In this document: in pieces, positions 32,170-42,106 of the stretch
Layout of the letters: each line of letters begins with the position of its first letter
Position numbering within the stretch: position 1 is the stretch's first letter
Assembly: GCA_948567375.1 (NCBI GenBank)
Contig: OX419762.1
Coordinates: forward strand, 9,802,001-9,866,000
Direction of reading: 5' to 3'
Length of the DNA stretch: 64,000 nt
Source of the DNA: Lunularia cruciata
Taxonomy: Eukaryota > Streptophyta > Marchantiopsida > Lunulariales > Lunulariaceae
The notes under the pieces: model-generated
Seen by the model: only the letters and a program-made list of their open reading frames with translations
Told to the model about the DNA's origin: nothing
Databases searched by the model: none
Made by a program: the position numbers and the translations under genes

Positions 32170-33480
32170 TCAAGAGGAAAAGGAAGAGGGGTTAGGAACA
32201 AAGGGTTTCAACTTGGAAACATGAAAGACCGGATGGTACGCATGTGACAAGGTAAGGCAAGTCAATAAGCTACAAGGAGAGACAATTTGGGTGATATCAA
32301 AGGGTCCTATCCAGTTAGGGGCAAGTTTACAAACTTGGGTATCAAGTGGGAGAGGGAGGTTATTGGAGGATAGCATGACTTTATCACCAACTTCAAAGGT
32401 GAGATCACGACGATGGTGGTCTGCATATTGTTTTTGGCAATTTTGAGCAACGAGGAGGTGAGACTTGGCTTGTTGGAGCGATTGGGATATAGTGGTCAAG
32501 AATGTGGAAGTATGAGGAACCTGAGATGGAGGGGGAGCAAGAAGAGAATCTGGAACAAGCGGATCTTGGCCAAAATTGAGAAAGAAGGGAGAAAATCCGG
32601 TGCTTGCCTGTTTGGAATTGTTTTAGGCAAATTCTGCAGCTGCAAGACATTCATCCCAATTGGTATGGTGGACATTGACAAAGGCCCGCAACATATCCTC
32701 CAATGTACGATTTTCACATTTGGTTTGTCCATCAGTTTGAGGATGATAGGCCGTGGACAAAGTAAGCTTGGTGCCGAGTATCTCGAAGAGTGCTTGGCAA
32801 AACTTCCCGGTAAATCGAGGATCACGGTCAGAGATGAGTACACGTGGCATCCCATGATGCTTGAAGACATTGTTGAAGTAGATTTGTGCCAAGGTTGGAG
32901 CATCCACGGTATCACAGGTTGGTGCCAAGTGGATTTGCTTACTAAGCTTATCCACAAACACCATGATTTTGTCCTTGGCAAGGATGTGATGAGATCCAAG
33001 CTCACATGCTCCCAGCGAGCGGATGGAATGGCGAGTGGCTGAAGGAGTCCACTCGGCTTCTGGTTGCTGGCCTTATTCCGTTGGCAACTCTCACATGATC
33101 GGACAAAGTCCCAAACATCTTGTGTCATGTTGGGCCACCACCATTGGCGTTGGACGGTGCCCAAGGTCTTGTCCACTCCCATGTGACCAGCTATTGGTAA
33201 ATCATGGGCTTCTTGAAGGCACACAAGTCGAAGATCACCTTTGGCTGGAACATAGATTTGGTCTGCATGGAATAAGAGGCCTTCCTTGAAGGAGAAGGTG
33301 TTGTACTCCTTGTCGTGTGTTGTCAGACGACCGTGTACCATTTGGAAGAAGGGATCTTGTTGTAGAGCTGATTGAAACTCATTATGGACCTTAGGGTCAA
33401 TGGACACCGTTGTAATTGCCGCTGTGATGAGAGGAAGATCCTTCAAATCAGGTCGTCGTGATAGAGCATCGGGGATGACA
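32170..33480 (-). pseudogene. pol: M integrase, frameshifted
   Basis: Homologous to F's integrase: H2C2 region (HDLPIAGHMGVDKTL ... CESCQRNKA), then LDLITSLPRTK, where a deletion of about 16 bp near 32965 relative to F shifts the frame. The core continues in the next frame (MVFVDKLSKQIHLAPT, LISDRDPRFTG; 32623-32964), is interrupted again by a frameshift near 32620, and ends in 32170-32499 with VGDKVMLSS. It stops at the TGA shared with F. Confidence 0.88.
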
Positions 33481-34103
33481 TGGAACCGACCTAGTTTGTA
33501 CTCAAGTTTGATGTCAAACAATTGGAGTTGCTCTTCCCATCGATGATGCCGACTCTTCATGTGCTCCAAGTGTAAGGTCTGCAACAATGGCTTGTGATCA
33601 GTTTGCATGATCACTTGTTTCCCCAAGAGATAATGCTTCCATACCTTGGTGGCATATACCATTGCAAGTTGTTCCCGATCTCAAGCAGAGTAATTTCTTT
33701 CAGCTGTATTTAGTCGGTGAGACACAAAGGCAATAGGATGTAATCCATCTAGAAATTCTTGTTGCAACACAGCTCTAATTGCAAAGTTAGAAGCATCAAA
33801 ATCAACCACACAAGGTAGTTGAGGATCATATGGTTGAAGTATAGGTCTCGAAGACACCATATGCTTTAACTTCTGGAATGCTTCTTCATGCTTGGTGGTC
33901 CATTGGAAGCTCGAGTTCTTTCCCAAGAGGTCAGTCAATGGTGCAGCCACGTGAGCATAATAGTGGATGAACCGTCGGTAAAAACTGGCAAATCCATTGA
34001 ATGCTTGTACTTTTGTAGCATCCTTCGGGGTAGGCCAATCAGTAATGGCCTTTATCTTCTCTTCTTCCATATTGATCCCCTCTGATGAGATCTTATGACC
34101 CAA
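33480..34103 (-). pseudogene. pol: M RNase H, broken
   Basis: MGHKISSEGINMEEEKIKAI opens the piece 33681-34103 and leads into NGFASFYRRFIHYYAH and the RNase H core (LPCVVDFDASNFAIRAVL). A TGA at 33678-33680 replaces the CGA found in F (SARDQEQ). The domain continues in 32496-33662 (MVYATKVWKHYLLG, QTDHKPLLQTL, DIKLEYKLGRF). Confidence 0.87.
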
Positions 34104-34160
34104 GAAGGTAACCTCCTTTTGCCAAAAAGCACACTTTGACTTCTTGTAGTAAAATTTCCA

Positions 34161-34847
34161 CTATTGTAGTCGTCTTAGGACTTCTCGCACATGATTCACG
34201 TGTTCTACCTCTGTCCTGCTATAGATTAAGACATCATCTAAGAACACCACCACGGACCGATCCAATAGTCCATCCAACACCCGATGCATCTGATCCATGA
34301 AGATTGCTGGAGCATTAGTGAGTCCGAAAGGTAGAACTCTCCACTCAAAATGTCTATACCTTGTGTGAAAAGCAGTCTTTTGCACATCCTCTCCTTCAAT
34401 AGGAATTTGCCAAGAGCCACTACGGAGATCCAGCTTGGAAAAGTAGCGTGCTCCACTTAGTTGATCAAGCAGGTCATCAATCCGAGGCAAGGGATATGCA
34501 TTCTTCACGGTTTGCTTATTGAGTCCACGATAATCAATACAGAAACAAAGTCCTCCATCCTTCTTTGGAACAAATAGTACCGGTGCTCCCCAAGGAGAGG
34601 TACTATGTCGTATGAAATCCTTCTCCAACAACTCTGTAAGTGTTTTTCGCAACTCCTCCAACTTCTTTGGTGAGAGCCGATAGATTGGTCTACTCACTGG
34701 AGTACTCCCTGGCAATAACTCGATCTTGAAGGGCATACCTCGATCGGAGGGTAATCCCTTTGGCAGATCGTCCGGAAACACATCTGAAAATTCCTGAACT
34801 ATCCGATCAACCATTGCTTGATGCGGCACTTGGCCCTCCTCAGATTG
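34161..34847 (-). pseudogene. pol: M reverse transcriptase
   Basis: 222 open codons beginning [20 protein letters not shown] motifs: [43 protein letters not shown] (F has GYWQI) and [12 protein letters not shown] with the catalytic DD. It is bounded upstream by a TAA (about 34848-34850, CAA in F) and downstream by a TAG (34158-34160, CAG in F). Confidence 0.9.
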
Positions 34848-34850
34848 TTC

Positions 34851-36377
34851 TTATGCAATCGGCTTGATCCACACCGCGAATACAGACTTATCTTCCTCCA
34901 AAGCTTGCTCTATGGCTGCTTCATTAACAAACTTCCCTTCTAGGGACTCATCTCTCTTCCAAGCATGCTCCATGGTTGCCTTCGTGGCAAACTTCCTATC
35001 TTGGGACTCATCTCCCTTCCAGATTCGCTCTACGGCTACCTTCTCGACAAACTTCCCACCTTGGGACTGACTATTCTTAGGTGTCTTACTCAGAGGTGCC
35101 AGACAACCTAATCGGAAATTCCTACCTTGGTGTTGTACTTGAATTTGGCGTCGGGTCCAATCGAATTGAACCTTATGACATTCAAGCCAAGGTAGACCGA
35201 GAATGATATCATAGTGTAGAGGTGCCACTACAAACCTCATACACTCCAAATACTCCTTCCCAATCTTAAAGGTAACAGGATACAAGGTGCGGAATGGAGA
35301 ACCCTTTCTACCATCCGCCATCATCAAACTACTCCCAATCATTGGCTTGATAGGAATAACCAATTCCTTTGCTACTTGCATAGACATGCAATTCTCTGAA
35401 CTTCCTGAATCAACCAAAATTCTACAACCCCAATTAGATATCATACCTTGCAAGTGAAGCAGACTTGCATAGGTCGAGCCTTCAATCCCATTGGAACTAA
35501 TCAAGCTCCTAGTAGGCGGCTCGGAATCTCCTACTTGTCGAGGTCGCCCATTCCTAAGTGGACATTCAACAATACGATGTCCAACTTGGTGACAATAAAA
35601 GCAACCTCCATTTTGTCGTAATCTTTCTCTATTTGCTGTGCCAAGTGGTCTTCGTTGGATAGCATCAATCTCCATTGGTACTGGTTCTTCTACTCGTGGT
35701 ACTGGTAGGCTTTGTGTAGGTCGAGGTCGAGACCAAGTTGTCGCAACCAAGGAATCAAAATGCTCAGCCAATTGTATGGCTTCTTCTACGTTTTGTGGCT
35801 CCCACATGGTCACCTCCAATTTGGTTCGTGACTTCAATCCTTGCACAAATCGATCTAGAACTTCACCTTCTTGGATATCTCGAATTTGCATGATGATGTT
35901 CTGAAATTGTGTGATGTAGCTTCTCATTGAGCCAATCTGCCTCAACTTCGCCAATTTATCTCGTACCTCTCGGGTGGCATTTATTGTTTGAAATCGGCCA
36001 AGTATTGCATCCTTGAATTTTGCCCATGTCAAAATCGGTGTGACAATTTGTCGTTCAGCTCTTTCTACTTGAAATCGCCACCAAAGTTTTGCCACGCCAT
36101 CCAATTGGCTGGAAGCCAAGAGAATTTTTTTCCACTCGTCTTGAAGATTGGTGGCTTCAAAGTAATGTTCACAGTCAAACACAAAATTCTCCACTGTTCC
36201 TGGAAGATTCTTGCCTTCAAACACCTTGGGTTTCGGAAATCAAATGTGATCTTCTTCATCTCGAACTGGCGCTCTGTCTATCTATTCTTGTTGTTGCTGG
36301 TCTCGTTCATCCAACAATCGAGTAAGATGCTCGATTTATTGTTGCATTGCAAGGATAACATCCGGTATGGCCGCCAT
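34851..36377 (-). pseudogene. gag: M gag-protease, mostly open
   Basis: The true start is ATG at 36375-36377 (MAAIPDVILAMQQ), but three stops lie in the first 40 codons, each a C-to-T change of a codon kept in F. From 36224 down to 34851 there are 457 open codons: gag core (VFEGKNLPGTVENFVFDC, LASSQLDGVAKLWWRF), CCHC knuckle CFYCHQVGHRIVEC, then in the same frame the protease with ILVDSGSSENC and [13 protein letters not shown], and three linker repeats. Gag and protease are therefore one frame in this family. It ends at a TAA before RT. Confidence 0.9.
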
Positions 36378-36410
36378 CGCTACTATTCTATTCCACTACT
36401 CTCAATTTAT

Positions 36411-36626
36411 CTAATTGATTAACACATAAATACAACACGTCCACCGTTCTCCATAAGTTACAATTGGAAGTATCAAGGGTTCCTCTGACACGGTGATCAT
36501 ATGTAGGAAATCCTGCCCAAAGCGCAAGGTGATGAATTGTGTGAAACGATGTTTTGGTAATATCTGGACATGAAAGTCCCAATGGTTTGGTGGAAGTGGA
36601 TTTGGTGGTCCATAAATTCCATCCAT
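36411..36626 (-). CDS. M small leader ORF upstream of gag, intact
   Basis: 72 codons including the stop (71 residues), starting MDGIYGPPNPLPPNHWDF shortly after the PBS and ending about 35 bp before the gag ATG. It stays open although gag and pol next to it are broken, and it is collinear with F's copy. Its centre resembles the G1 leader (PK-x2-F-x2-F-x4-FG, then PIV). No known domain is recognised. The function is unknown. Confidence 0.6.
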   Translation of the reverse strand: MDGIYGPPNPLPPNHWDFHVQILPKHRFTQFITLRFGQDFLHMITVSEEPLILPIVTYGERWTCCIYVLIN

Positions 36627-36632
36627 CCCATT

Positions 36633-36648
36633 CCTGCTCTGATACCAA
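36633..36648 (-). promoter_or_regulatory. M primer-binding site
   Basis: On the minus strand TTGGTATCAGAGCAGG directly follows the 5' LTR, matching the initiator tRNA-Met end after one spacer base. Confidence 0.87.
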
Positions 36649-37079
36649 TGTAAAAGACCGAAACCGAGGAGAGAAATAGGAGAATGGAAACTCACATTGG
36701 GACACTTGAATGAGGGAAAACTCCGAATGCCTAGCATGAGCTTTGGCTTTGGTATTTATAGGTAGCATACAAGGCCCTTGAGAAGCTTCTCAAGAAGATT
36801 CCTCAAGCCGCTTTCTTAGAGTGCAAGCCAAGTTAACTAGGAAGCTTCTCAAGAAGCTTCCTTCTAGAAGCCGCCTACTTGGCGTGCAAGCTAAGCTAGT
36901 TGGAAGTTTCTAGAAGCTTCTTTCTAGAAGCTACTTACTTAAGGTGCAAGCTAAGCTAACCTAACCGGGAAGCTTCCCAAGAAGCTTCCTAGATACTTCC
37001 AGAATATTCTAGGCTAATTTGTCTTATGTGCCTCTTCGTGAGCCCGACTAACTTCGTTGCTAAACTCCATATTGTTACA
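36649..37079 (-). repeat. M 5' LTR
   Basis: 431 bp, reading TGTAAAAGACCG ... ATATTGTTACA on the plus strand. It has the same GAA/TTC module array as F, for example TTCTAGAAGCTTC near 36908, and a TATTTATAGG (TATA box in the sense orientation) near 36754. Confidence 0.95.
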
Positions 37080-38200
37080 CCAAATGTTCCAGAATTACGC
37101 ACCACTATTCTAGCGGAATGTCATGATTCGGCCATTGCAATTCATGTTGGAGTGGACAAGACCTTGGATGCAATCAAGCGCCATTACTATTGGCCCAAGA
37201 TGAGCAATGACATGATGGACTACCTGCGTAGCTACCTACTTTTTCAACAGAACAAAGCTTCTAATCAAGCTCATGTAAGGCTCCTTCAACCTCTCCCCAC
37301 TCCTACACAACATTGGGAACATGTAAGTATGGATCTTGTCTGTGAATTACCCAAGACCGCCTCAAGGTTTGACTCCATCGTGGTCTTTGTAGACCGGCTC
37401 AGTAAAATATTCATGTACGCCCTACCACCAAGGAGGTGATCTCTCCACAACTAGCTCAATTATACTTAGATGCAGTCTTTGCTCACCATGGCTTGTCTCG
37501 AGTACTCATCACCGATAGAGGCACCCAATTCACCAGTTTGTTTTTGCAAACACTCTTTGGTTTCTTAAAAACCAAGTTGGCCATGTCCATAGCTTACCAC
37601 CCACAAACAAATGGCCAAACAAAGCAGGCTAATCGCACGATTGAAGACATGTTACGTGGCTTCACCTTAGAAGAGCAAGAGAGGTGGGACACACTACTCA
37701 TGTTGGTGGAATTCACTTATAACAATTCAGTGAATGCATCCACCCAAGTCACTCCATTCTTCCTCATATATGGTGAACATCCCTTCACACCTTCTAGCTT
37801 GATGAAGATCCGTCCAGTGACTACCAAGGTCGATGCAATCAACACATTTGTTTCTAGAATCCAACAAGGTGTGGAGAGCGCCAAGCACAAATTACAGATT
37901 GCACAAAATTGACAAAAGCAATATGTTGATGCACACCATAGGCACATGAAGTTCAATGTTGGGGATCAAGTGTGGCTATTGACAATCAACCTCACATTAG
38001 TTGGACCTTGAAAGCTCAGACCTCATTTTATTGGGCCTTTCTTGATTCTTCGTCGCATCGGCGCTGTGGCTTGTCACCTTGAGCTACCACCACACATGAA
38101 GATCCATCCAGTGTTCCATGTCTCCCTACTACGCATATATGCTTCCTGATCAGGCCAAGGTCATTCCACAAGACATTCGACCTTGTCCAACACTCATTGA
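37080..38200 (+). pseudogene. pol: G1 pol part 2: integrase, broken
   Basis: The frame resumes after M with VPELRTTILAECHDSAIAIH, the H2C2 region. Its two cysteines are replaced (SYLLFQQNKA where CxxC is expected). The core is split between 37085-37439 (MDLVCELPKTA, VVFVDRLSK) and 37436-37912 (HHGLSRVLITDRGTQFTS, AYHPQTNGQTKQANRTIEDM). The C-terminal part ([21 protein letters not shown]) has two stops. It is inactive. Confidence 0.9.
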
Positions 38201-38402
38201 TGGCATAGAGGAATATGAAGTGGAGCGGATTCTCCAAAAACACATGTGTGGTACTTGCCATCCGTGGGTGGACTATCTAGTACAATGGAAAGGTTACCCC
38301 CTCTATGAAGCAACCTGGGAGCCCGCTGGCAATTTGGCACATGCACCGGTGTTGGTGCAAGCATTTGAACAACAATTGCACAACGAGGATGTTGCGTCTT
38401 AA
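38118..38402 (+). pseudogene. G1 C-terminal chromodomain
   Basis: An open piece of 94 codons. EEYEVERILQKHMCG ... VDYLVQWKGYPLYEATWEP is a chromodomain with the aromatic cage positions kept (Y, W, W). The frame ends at a TAA immediately before the PPT. This places G1 among the chromoviruses. Confidence 0.88.
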
Positions 38403-38413
38403 AAGGAGGGAGG
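38401..38413 (+). promoter_or_regulatory. G1 polypurine tract
   Basis: AAAAGGAGGGAGG, two bases before the 3' LTR start at 38416. Confidence 0.82.
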
Positions 38414-38415
38414 TC

Positions 38416-39153
38416 TGTAATACCAAGAGCTAGCCATATGATATAGATGTGAAATTTGGTTTGGTAACATCTAGAATGATGTTGTAAATGATGGTTAGAA
38501 TAGATAAGATAGAAATATCACCAAAAGAGTACTTCTACTAATAGTGCAGAAACCGAAACAGATTTGAGAACCTTAGAACCAATAGCTAGACATATGATTT
38601 AAAGATGAGAATTGGTTTGGTAAAATCTGGAAGGATGTTACACATGATGGACTAAACATATCAGAAAGAGGTATCACCAAAAGGGGACTTCTACTAATAG
38701 AGTAGGAACCAAAATATGCTTGAAATCTTTGAAGGCAATTTTGGAGGCCTAAACGGATGAATTAGGCCTCAAAAAGGTGGACATTTCTCCCAACGAAAGA
38801 AAAGTTGGCCTTCCCCTCTCCCTTGCTTTGTCTCATTGAGAGCTTTCCAATGGTACCTTACTCATGTGATTATGAGATTCCTACAAGAAGATTCCTTAAA
38901 AGATTCTCTCTGGTCAAAGCTTATTTGACCAACCAGATAGGACCTAGACCAGACCTGTCACTCATCCAAGTAAGTAATCCAAGGGTGGAGCTTGCTGACA
39001 TGTCACCTATCTATGTCCCTAATCCTATGGTGGAGCTTCCTTGGAGGAGATCCTCTTTGCCTATATAATAAAGAGAAGGTGCTCCTTTGGGGCATCGAAT
39101 GATTGAGTGTGCAATCTGTGTTTTCTCTCTTCTCTTGTCCTCGGAGTATTACA
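38416..39153 (+). repeat. G1 3' LTR
   Basis: 738 bp, TGTAATACC ... GTATTACA. It has one copy of the 48-bp unit that is doubled in the 5' LTR and lacks the C17 run. GATAC follows as the target-site copy. Confidence 0.93.
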
Positions 39154-39217
39154 GATACACGGTGAGGGATAGAGTTTCAAACCAATTCGAGAAGTGGAAC
39201 TCTAACTACCTTTAACA
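39154..39217 (-). repeat. C1 3' LTR, last piece
   Basis: It begins with the G1 target-site copy and ends CTTTAACA. Its gagtttc-aaaccaa and gaactct segments align with the end of the right LTR (42050-42085). Confidence 0.75.
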
Positions 39218-39230
39218 TTCTCCCTTCTTG
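39218..39230 (-). promoter_or_regulatory. C1 polypurine tract
   Basis: On the minus strand CAAGAAGGGAGAA directly precedes TGTTAAAGG, the start of C1's 3' LTR. Confidence 0.75.
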
Positions 39231-41827
39231 AATCTAGTCTAAGAAAATATTCTGCTGCACATCAATAAGTGTTCTTAGCAACTCTACTTGACCTGGTGAA
39301 TATGTCAGCAATCTATGAGTAAGTTCCACACCACATAGATATAAAACCTCTAGATACAGTCTTCTCATATACAAAATGGGCTTGAACAATGTACCCTTGG
39401 AGTATAATAGAAATGTTATCTCCATTGCCATCTTTGAAATCCTTTATTGCATGCTATAAATATCTTTGTAAATAAAAAAAAATTTAGCTTACTGCTCTCC
39501 AATGAGAAACTCTTCGATTGGCAATGAATTGACTTATATAATAATTGACTTGCATGTAAAATATCAGTGCGATTGTTGTAAACTAAATTAGACTGCATTC
39601 AGTTATTGATAGGTTAAAGGATCAACCGCTTCACCCTCCTTTGCAAAATGTTACATTTACTGCCATTGGCGTATCACATGCTTTGGTACCCTCCGTGCCA
39701 AATTGCTTGAGCATATCTCCAATTTTATCCATATGCGCAGTGAAGGAAATTAGTTGATTCCACCATATTTTCATACCTTAGCAATATTGTAATTTTTTGA
39801 GATCTTTCATGTCAAATTGTGACATGAGTGAATTACGACAAGTAAAGAGTTGTTTTTTGTGATGATGGTATCAACAACATAAAGACACAGTATTTCTTCC
39901 TTTCTAAAATGGTGATCAGCAAAACATCTTCGTAGTCCTACCTTAGAATCAATATAACTATACCAAGTCCTAGGAGCTTGATGTAGTCCATATAGAGCTT
40001 TCTTTAATTTGCACTTGACCTGCTTCTTCAAGACTTGTAGGTTGAGTGGCAAACACTTCCTCCTCTTAAGAACAATCAAGTTGGAGCAAATTCCATCCCG
40101 ACTTGATTGCTAATGCAATAATATTTCTAACAGTACTCATTTTTACTGCAAGAGAAAAAGATTCATCATAATTTAATCACTCTCTTGTGAAAACCCTTGA
40201 GTAACAAACCCTTACCTTAAAATGGTCTACTTTTACATCAGAGGATCCACTTTGTACCAGTACTAATGAGTTTCACTCCTTTAGGCTTCTCAATCAAATC
40301 CCATGTGTTATTCTTTTGATAGCTCTTGTCGCAAACTCCATCTCTTTCCTCGAGTTTGGGTTTCCTTTAGCCTCTTCATAGGGAGATTGAGTTACATTCT
40401 TTATGATCCTTATCATAAGAGAAAAATTTGTGTTGACTCCATATTGATGTGGAGCTTCCTCGTCCATGCATCTTTTGAGCGTTCAAGAGTAGCTTTTATA
40501 GTGGAATTGAGTTTCCACTTGCGTGAGCACCTCCAAAGGACTAAGTGTCCGCCTCTCTATACTCAAGAAAGGAATAGTATGTCCAACTCTATGAGCTCAG
40601 AAAGTAAGTTTCAAACTCTAGTAAAGTAAGTTCTAAACTCTAGTGTACACCTTGGGAAATTAAATTTGCAATTGCATTGGGTTGGCCTTCCGAAATTAAA
40701 TCTTGAGCTTTTCCAACATCATGGCTGTTTCCTCCATCGATTTGTACAAGGGTTTCCAGTTATATATAGCATCATCTTCCACATCTTCTTTCTTATTGGT
40801 TGTCATGATCATGTACTCTTGGACACAATCCATCTTGAGAGTTTATTTCTTTCTCAAGATTTCTATCCTTTTTATCAAATATCACATCTCTATGTTACAA
40901 TTAATTTCTAGTGGTATAAGTCTCCAACGATTTCTAAGGTTTCTCCATATCTAAATATCGAATGAATCTAAAGACAATACAGAAAATATTTATCAAACTT
41001 CTTCCTCCTCCTCTTTCGTAGTATCAGAACATATGTTTTGCACCCAAATCTCTCTATATGATTTAAAGTGTGTTTTACTTTTAAGAAAGCTTCTTGCGGT
41101 GTTTAACCCTCAAATAATCTAAAAGGTGATCTATTCAAGACATAGACATCGATGTGTATAATTTCAACCATAGGCTTTCTCCAAGTGCTAACCTCTAGCA
41201 TACTTCTTGCCATCTCTACTACATTACAATTCCTCTTTTATATCGCTCGTTCAGGAGTGTACGCTATGGGCAAATACAAATGCACGAAAAATGCATTGAC
41301 AAAATGCAATGTGGTAACAAATATCCGAAAGGATTTTAATGTAATCATTGTGAGGTTTAGTATCATTTCCTCATCCTTGATTTTGACATCAATGTTTTAT
41401 AATTGATCTATGATGTCTTTGATCTTTATGAGATGCTTAGCAATTAAAGACACTTCTTCCACTTGAACTTTCCTTACTTGTTGCTCATAGAATCAATTTC
41501 CTATTAATTGAACTAGCTTCCTTTTTACTTGTGACAATATCCTAAGAATGTTTGGCAATGGTGACATTTTGTGTGCATCGAATTTTAGAATCATTTATAC
41601 ATTCTTGAATGATAGACAGTGCGGAAATATATTTCTTCTTGTCTATCTAATCCATCCTGGTAGCGTTCTCCCCTACTTAGAATTCCACACAATATTCTCT
41701 TTAAGTTTCCAAATTGCTTAATTATGCTATCTAGCTTATGCGCTTACGTAATCAATTTCTTATTCAACTCATGCTCACCATGTGTATCACGGAGATGAAT
41801 TTCTCGAATCTCTCGACAGTCAGGTAT
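39231..41827 (-). pseudogene. C1 internal region: gag, integrase end, RT, RNase H, decayed
   Basis: Reading the minus strand: gag remnants at about 41300-41820 (for example AKHLIKIKDIIDQL); the C-terminal part of integrase at 41020-41250 (VVEMARSMLEVSTWRKPM, then YVLNRSPFRLFEG and FGCKTYV); the HRDVIFDKKD motif near 40920; the pre-RT segment near 40300-40440; RT around 39800-40100 (KKALYGLHQAPRTWYSYID); and scraps of RNase H to 39230. Gag runs almost directly into the integrase end, so the zinc knuckle, protease and integrase core were deleted. Stops and frameshifts are dense. The copia domain order (integrase before RT) is clear. Confidence 0.82.
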
Positions 41828-41843
41828 CCTGTTCTTGATACCA
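41828..41843 (-). promoter_or_regulatory. C1 primer-binding site
   Basis: On the minus strand TGGTATCAAGAACAGG directly abuts the 5' LTR end (…TATCA). It is a drifted version of the initiator tRNA-Met site and fixes the LTR boundary at 41844. Confidence 0.8.
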
Positions 41844-42101
41844 TGATAGCAAATTCACTGCTTTGTTTTTGTAGGAATTGATGTGTTGAAGAGCATACTC
41901 AATCACTAAATTGAATACATAGATATATTTCACACGTGTCGCAAATCATCACTGTGACACGCTACCTCCACACAATCGACTCACAATTCGCATCTTGAGT
42001 ATTTTCCACACTAATATTTTGTTCTTAGCGGAACGAAATACCCACTTGAAAATCGAGTTTCTAACCAAGTGGACGAATAGAACTCTGAACGACAGCTTAG
42101 A
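41844..42101 (-). repeat. C1 5' LTR
   Basis: 258 bp. It starts TGATAGCAAATTCACTG next to the PBS and ends near cagcttaga, with ACTCT following. It aligns with both ends of the left LTR but lacks part of the middle. The divergence is high. Confidence 0.68.
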
Positions 42102-42106
42102 ACTCT

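Larger units (their letters stand above)
25924..37079 (-). mobile_element. M: chromovirus of the F/M family, third layer
   Basis: Minus-strand element inserted in G1 with a perfect CCAAA TSD (25919-25923 and 37080-37084). The 5' LTR is 36649-37079 and the 3' LTR is 25924-26348 plus 31915-31920, split by F. PBS and PPT abut the LTRs. Internally (31921-36648) it carries leader ORF, gag-protease, RT, RNase H, integrase and chromodomain. The two LTRs differ by roughly a dozen substitutions by eye over 431 bp. Several stops and one deletion inactivate it. Confidence 0.95.
20900..39153 (+). mobile_element. G1: Ty3/gypsy chromovirus, second layer
   Basis: TGTAATACC ... GTATTACA LTRs (20900-21694 and 38416-39153) flank a gag, protease, RT, RNase H, integrase, chromodomain order on the plus strand. 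Flanks are GATAT (20895-20899) and GATAC (39154-39158), a 5-bp TSD with one change. The element is split by a solo LTR (23189-23597) and by M (25924-37079). Without these inserts it would be about 6.7 kb. Stops and frameshifts occur in every domain, so it is inactive. Confidence 0.92.
19360..42101 (-). mobile_element. C1: old Ty1/copia element, outer layer of the nest
   Basis: The minus-strand copia has its 5' LTR at the right (41844-42101) and its 3' LTR at the left (19360-39217, split by three insertions). ACTCT stands just outside both ends (19355-19359 and 42102-42106). The PBS directly abuts the right LTR and a purine tract abuts the left one. The internal part (39218-41843) keeps gag, the C-terminal part of integrase, RT and RNase H pieces, but protease and the integrase core are missing and frames are broken throughout. 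It is clearly older than its inserts: its LTRs are strongly diverged, and the right one is shorter. Confidence 0.78.

Noticed and set aside
32413-33042. 209-codon plus-strand open frame
   Set aside because: It lies antisense to M's integrase and RNase H region and has no family signature; it is a shadow of the minus-strand coding sequence.
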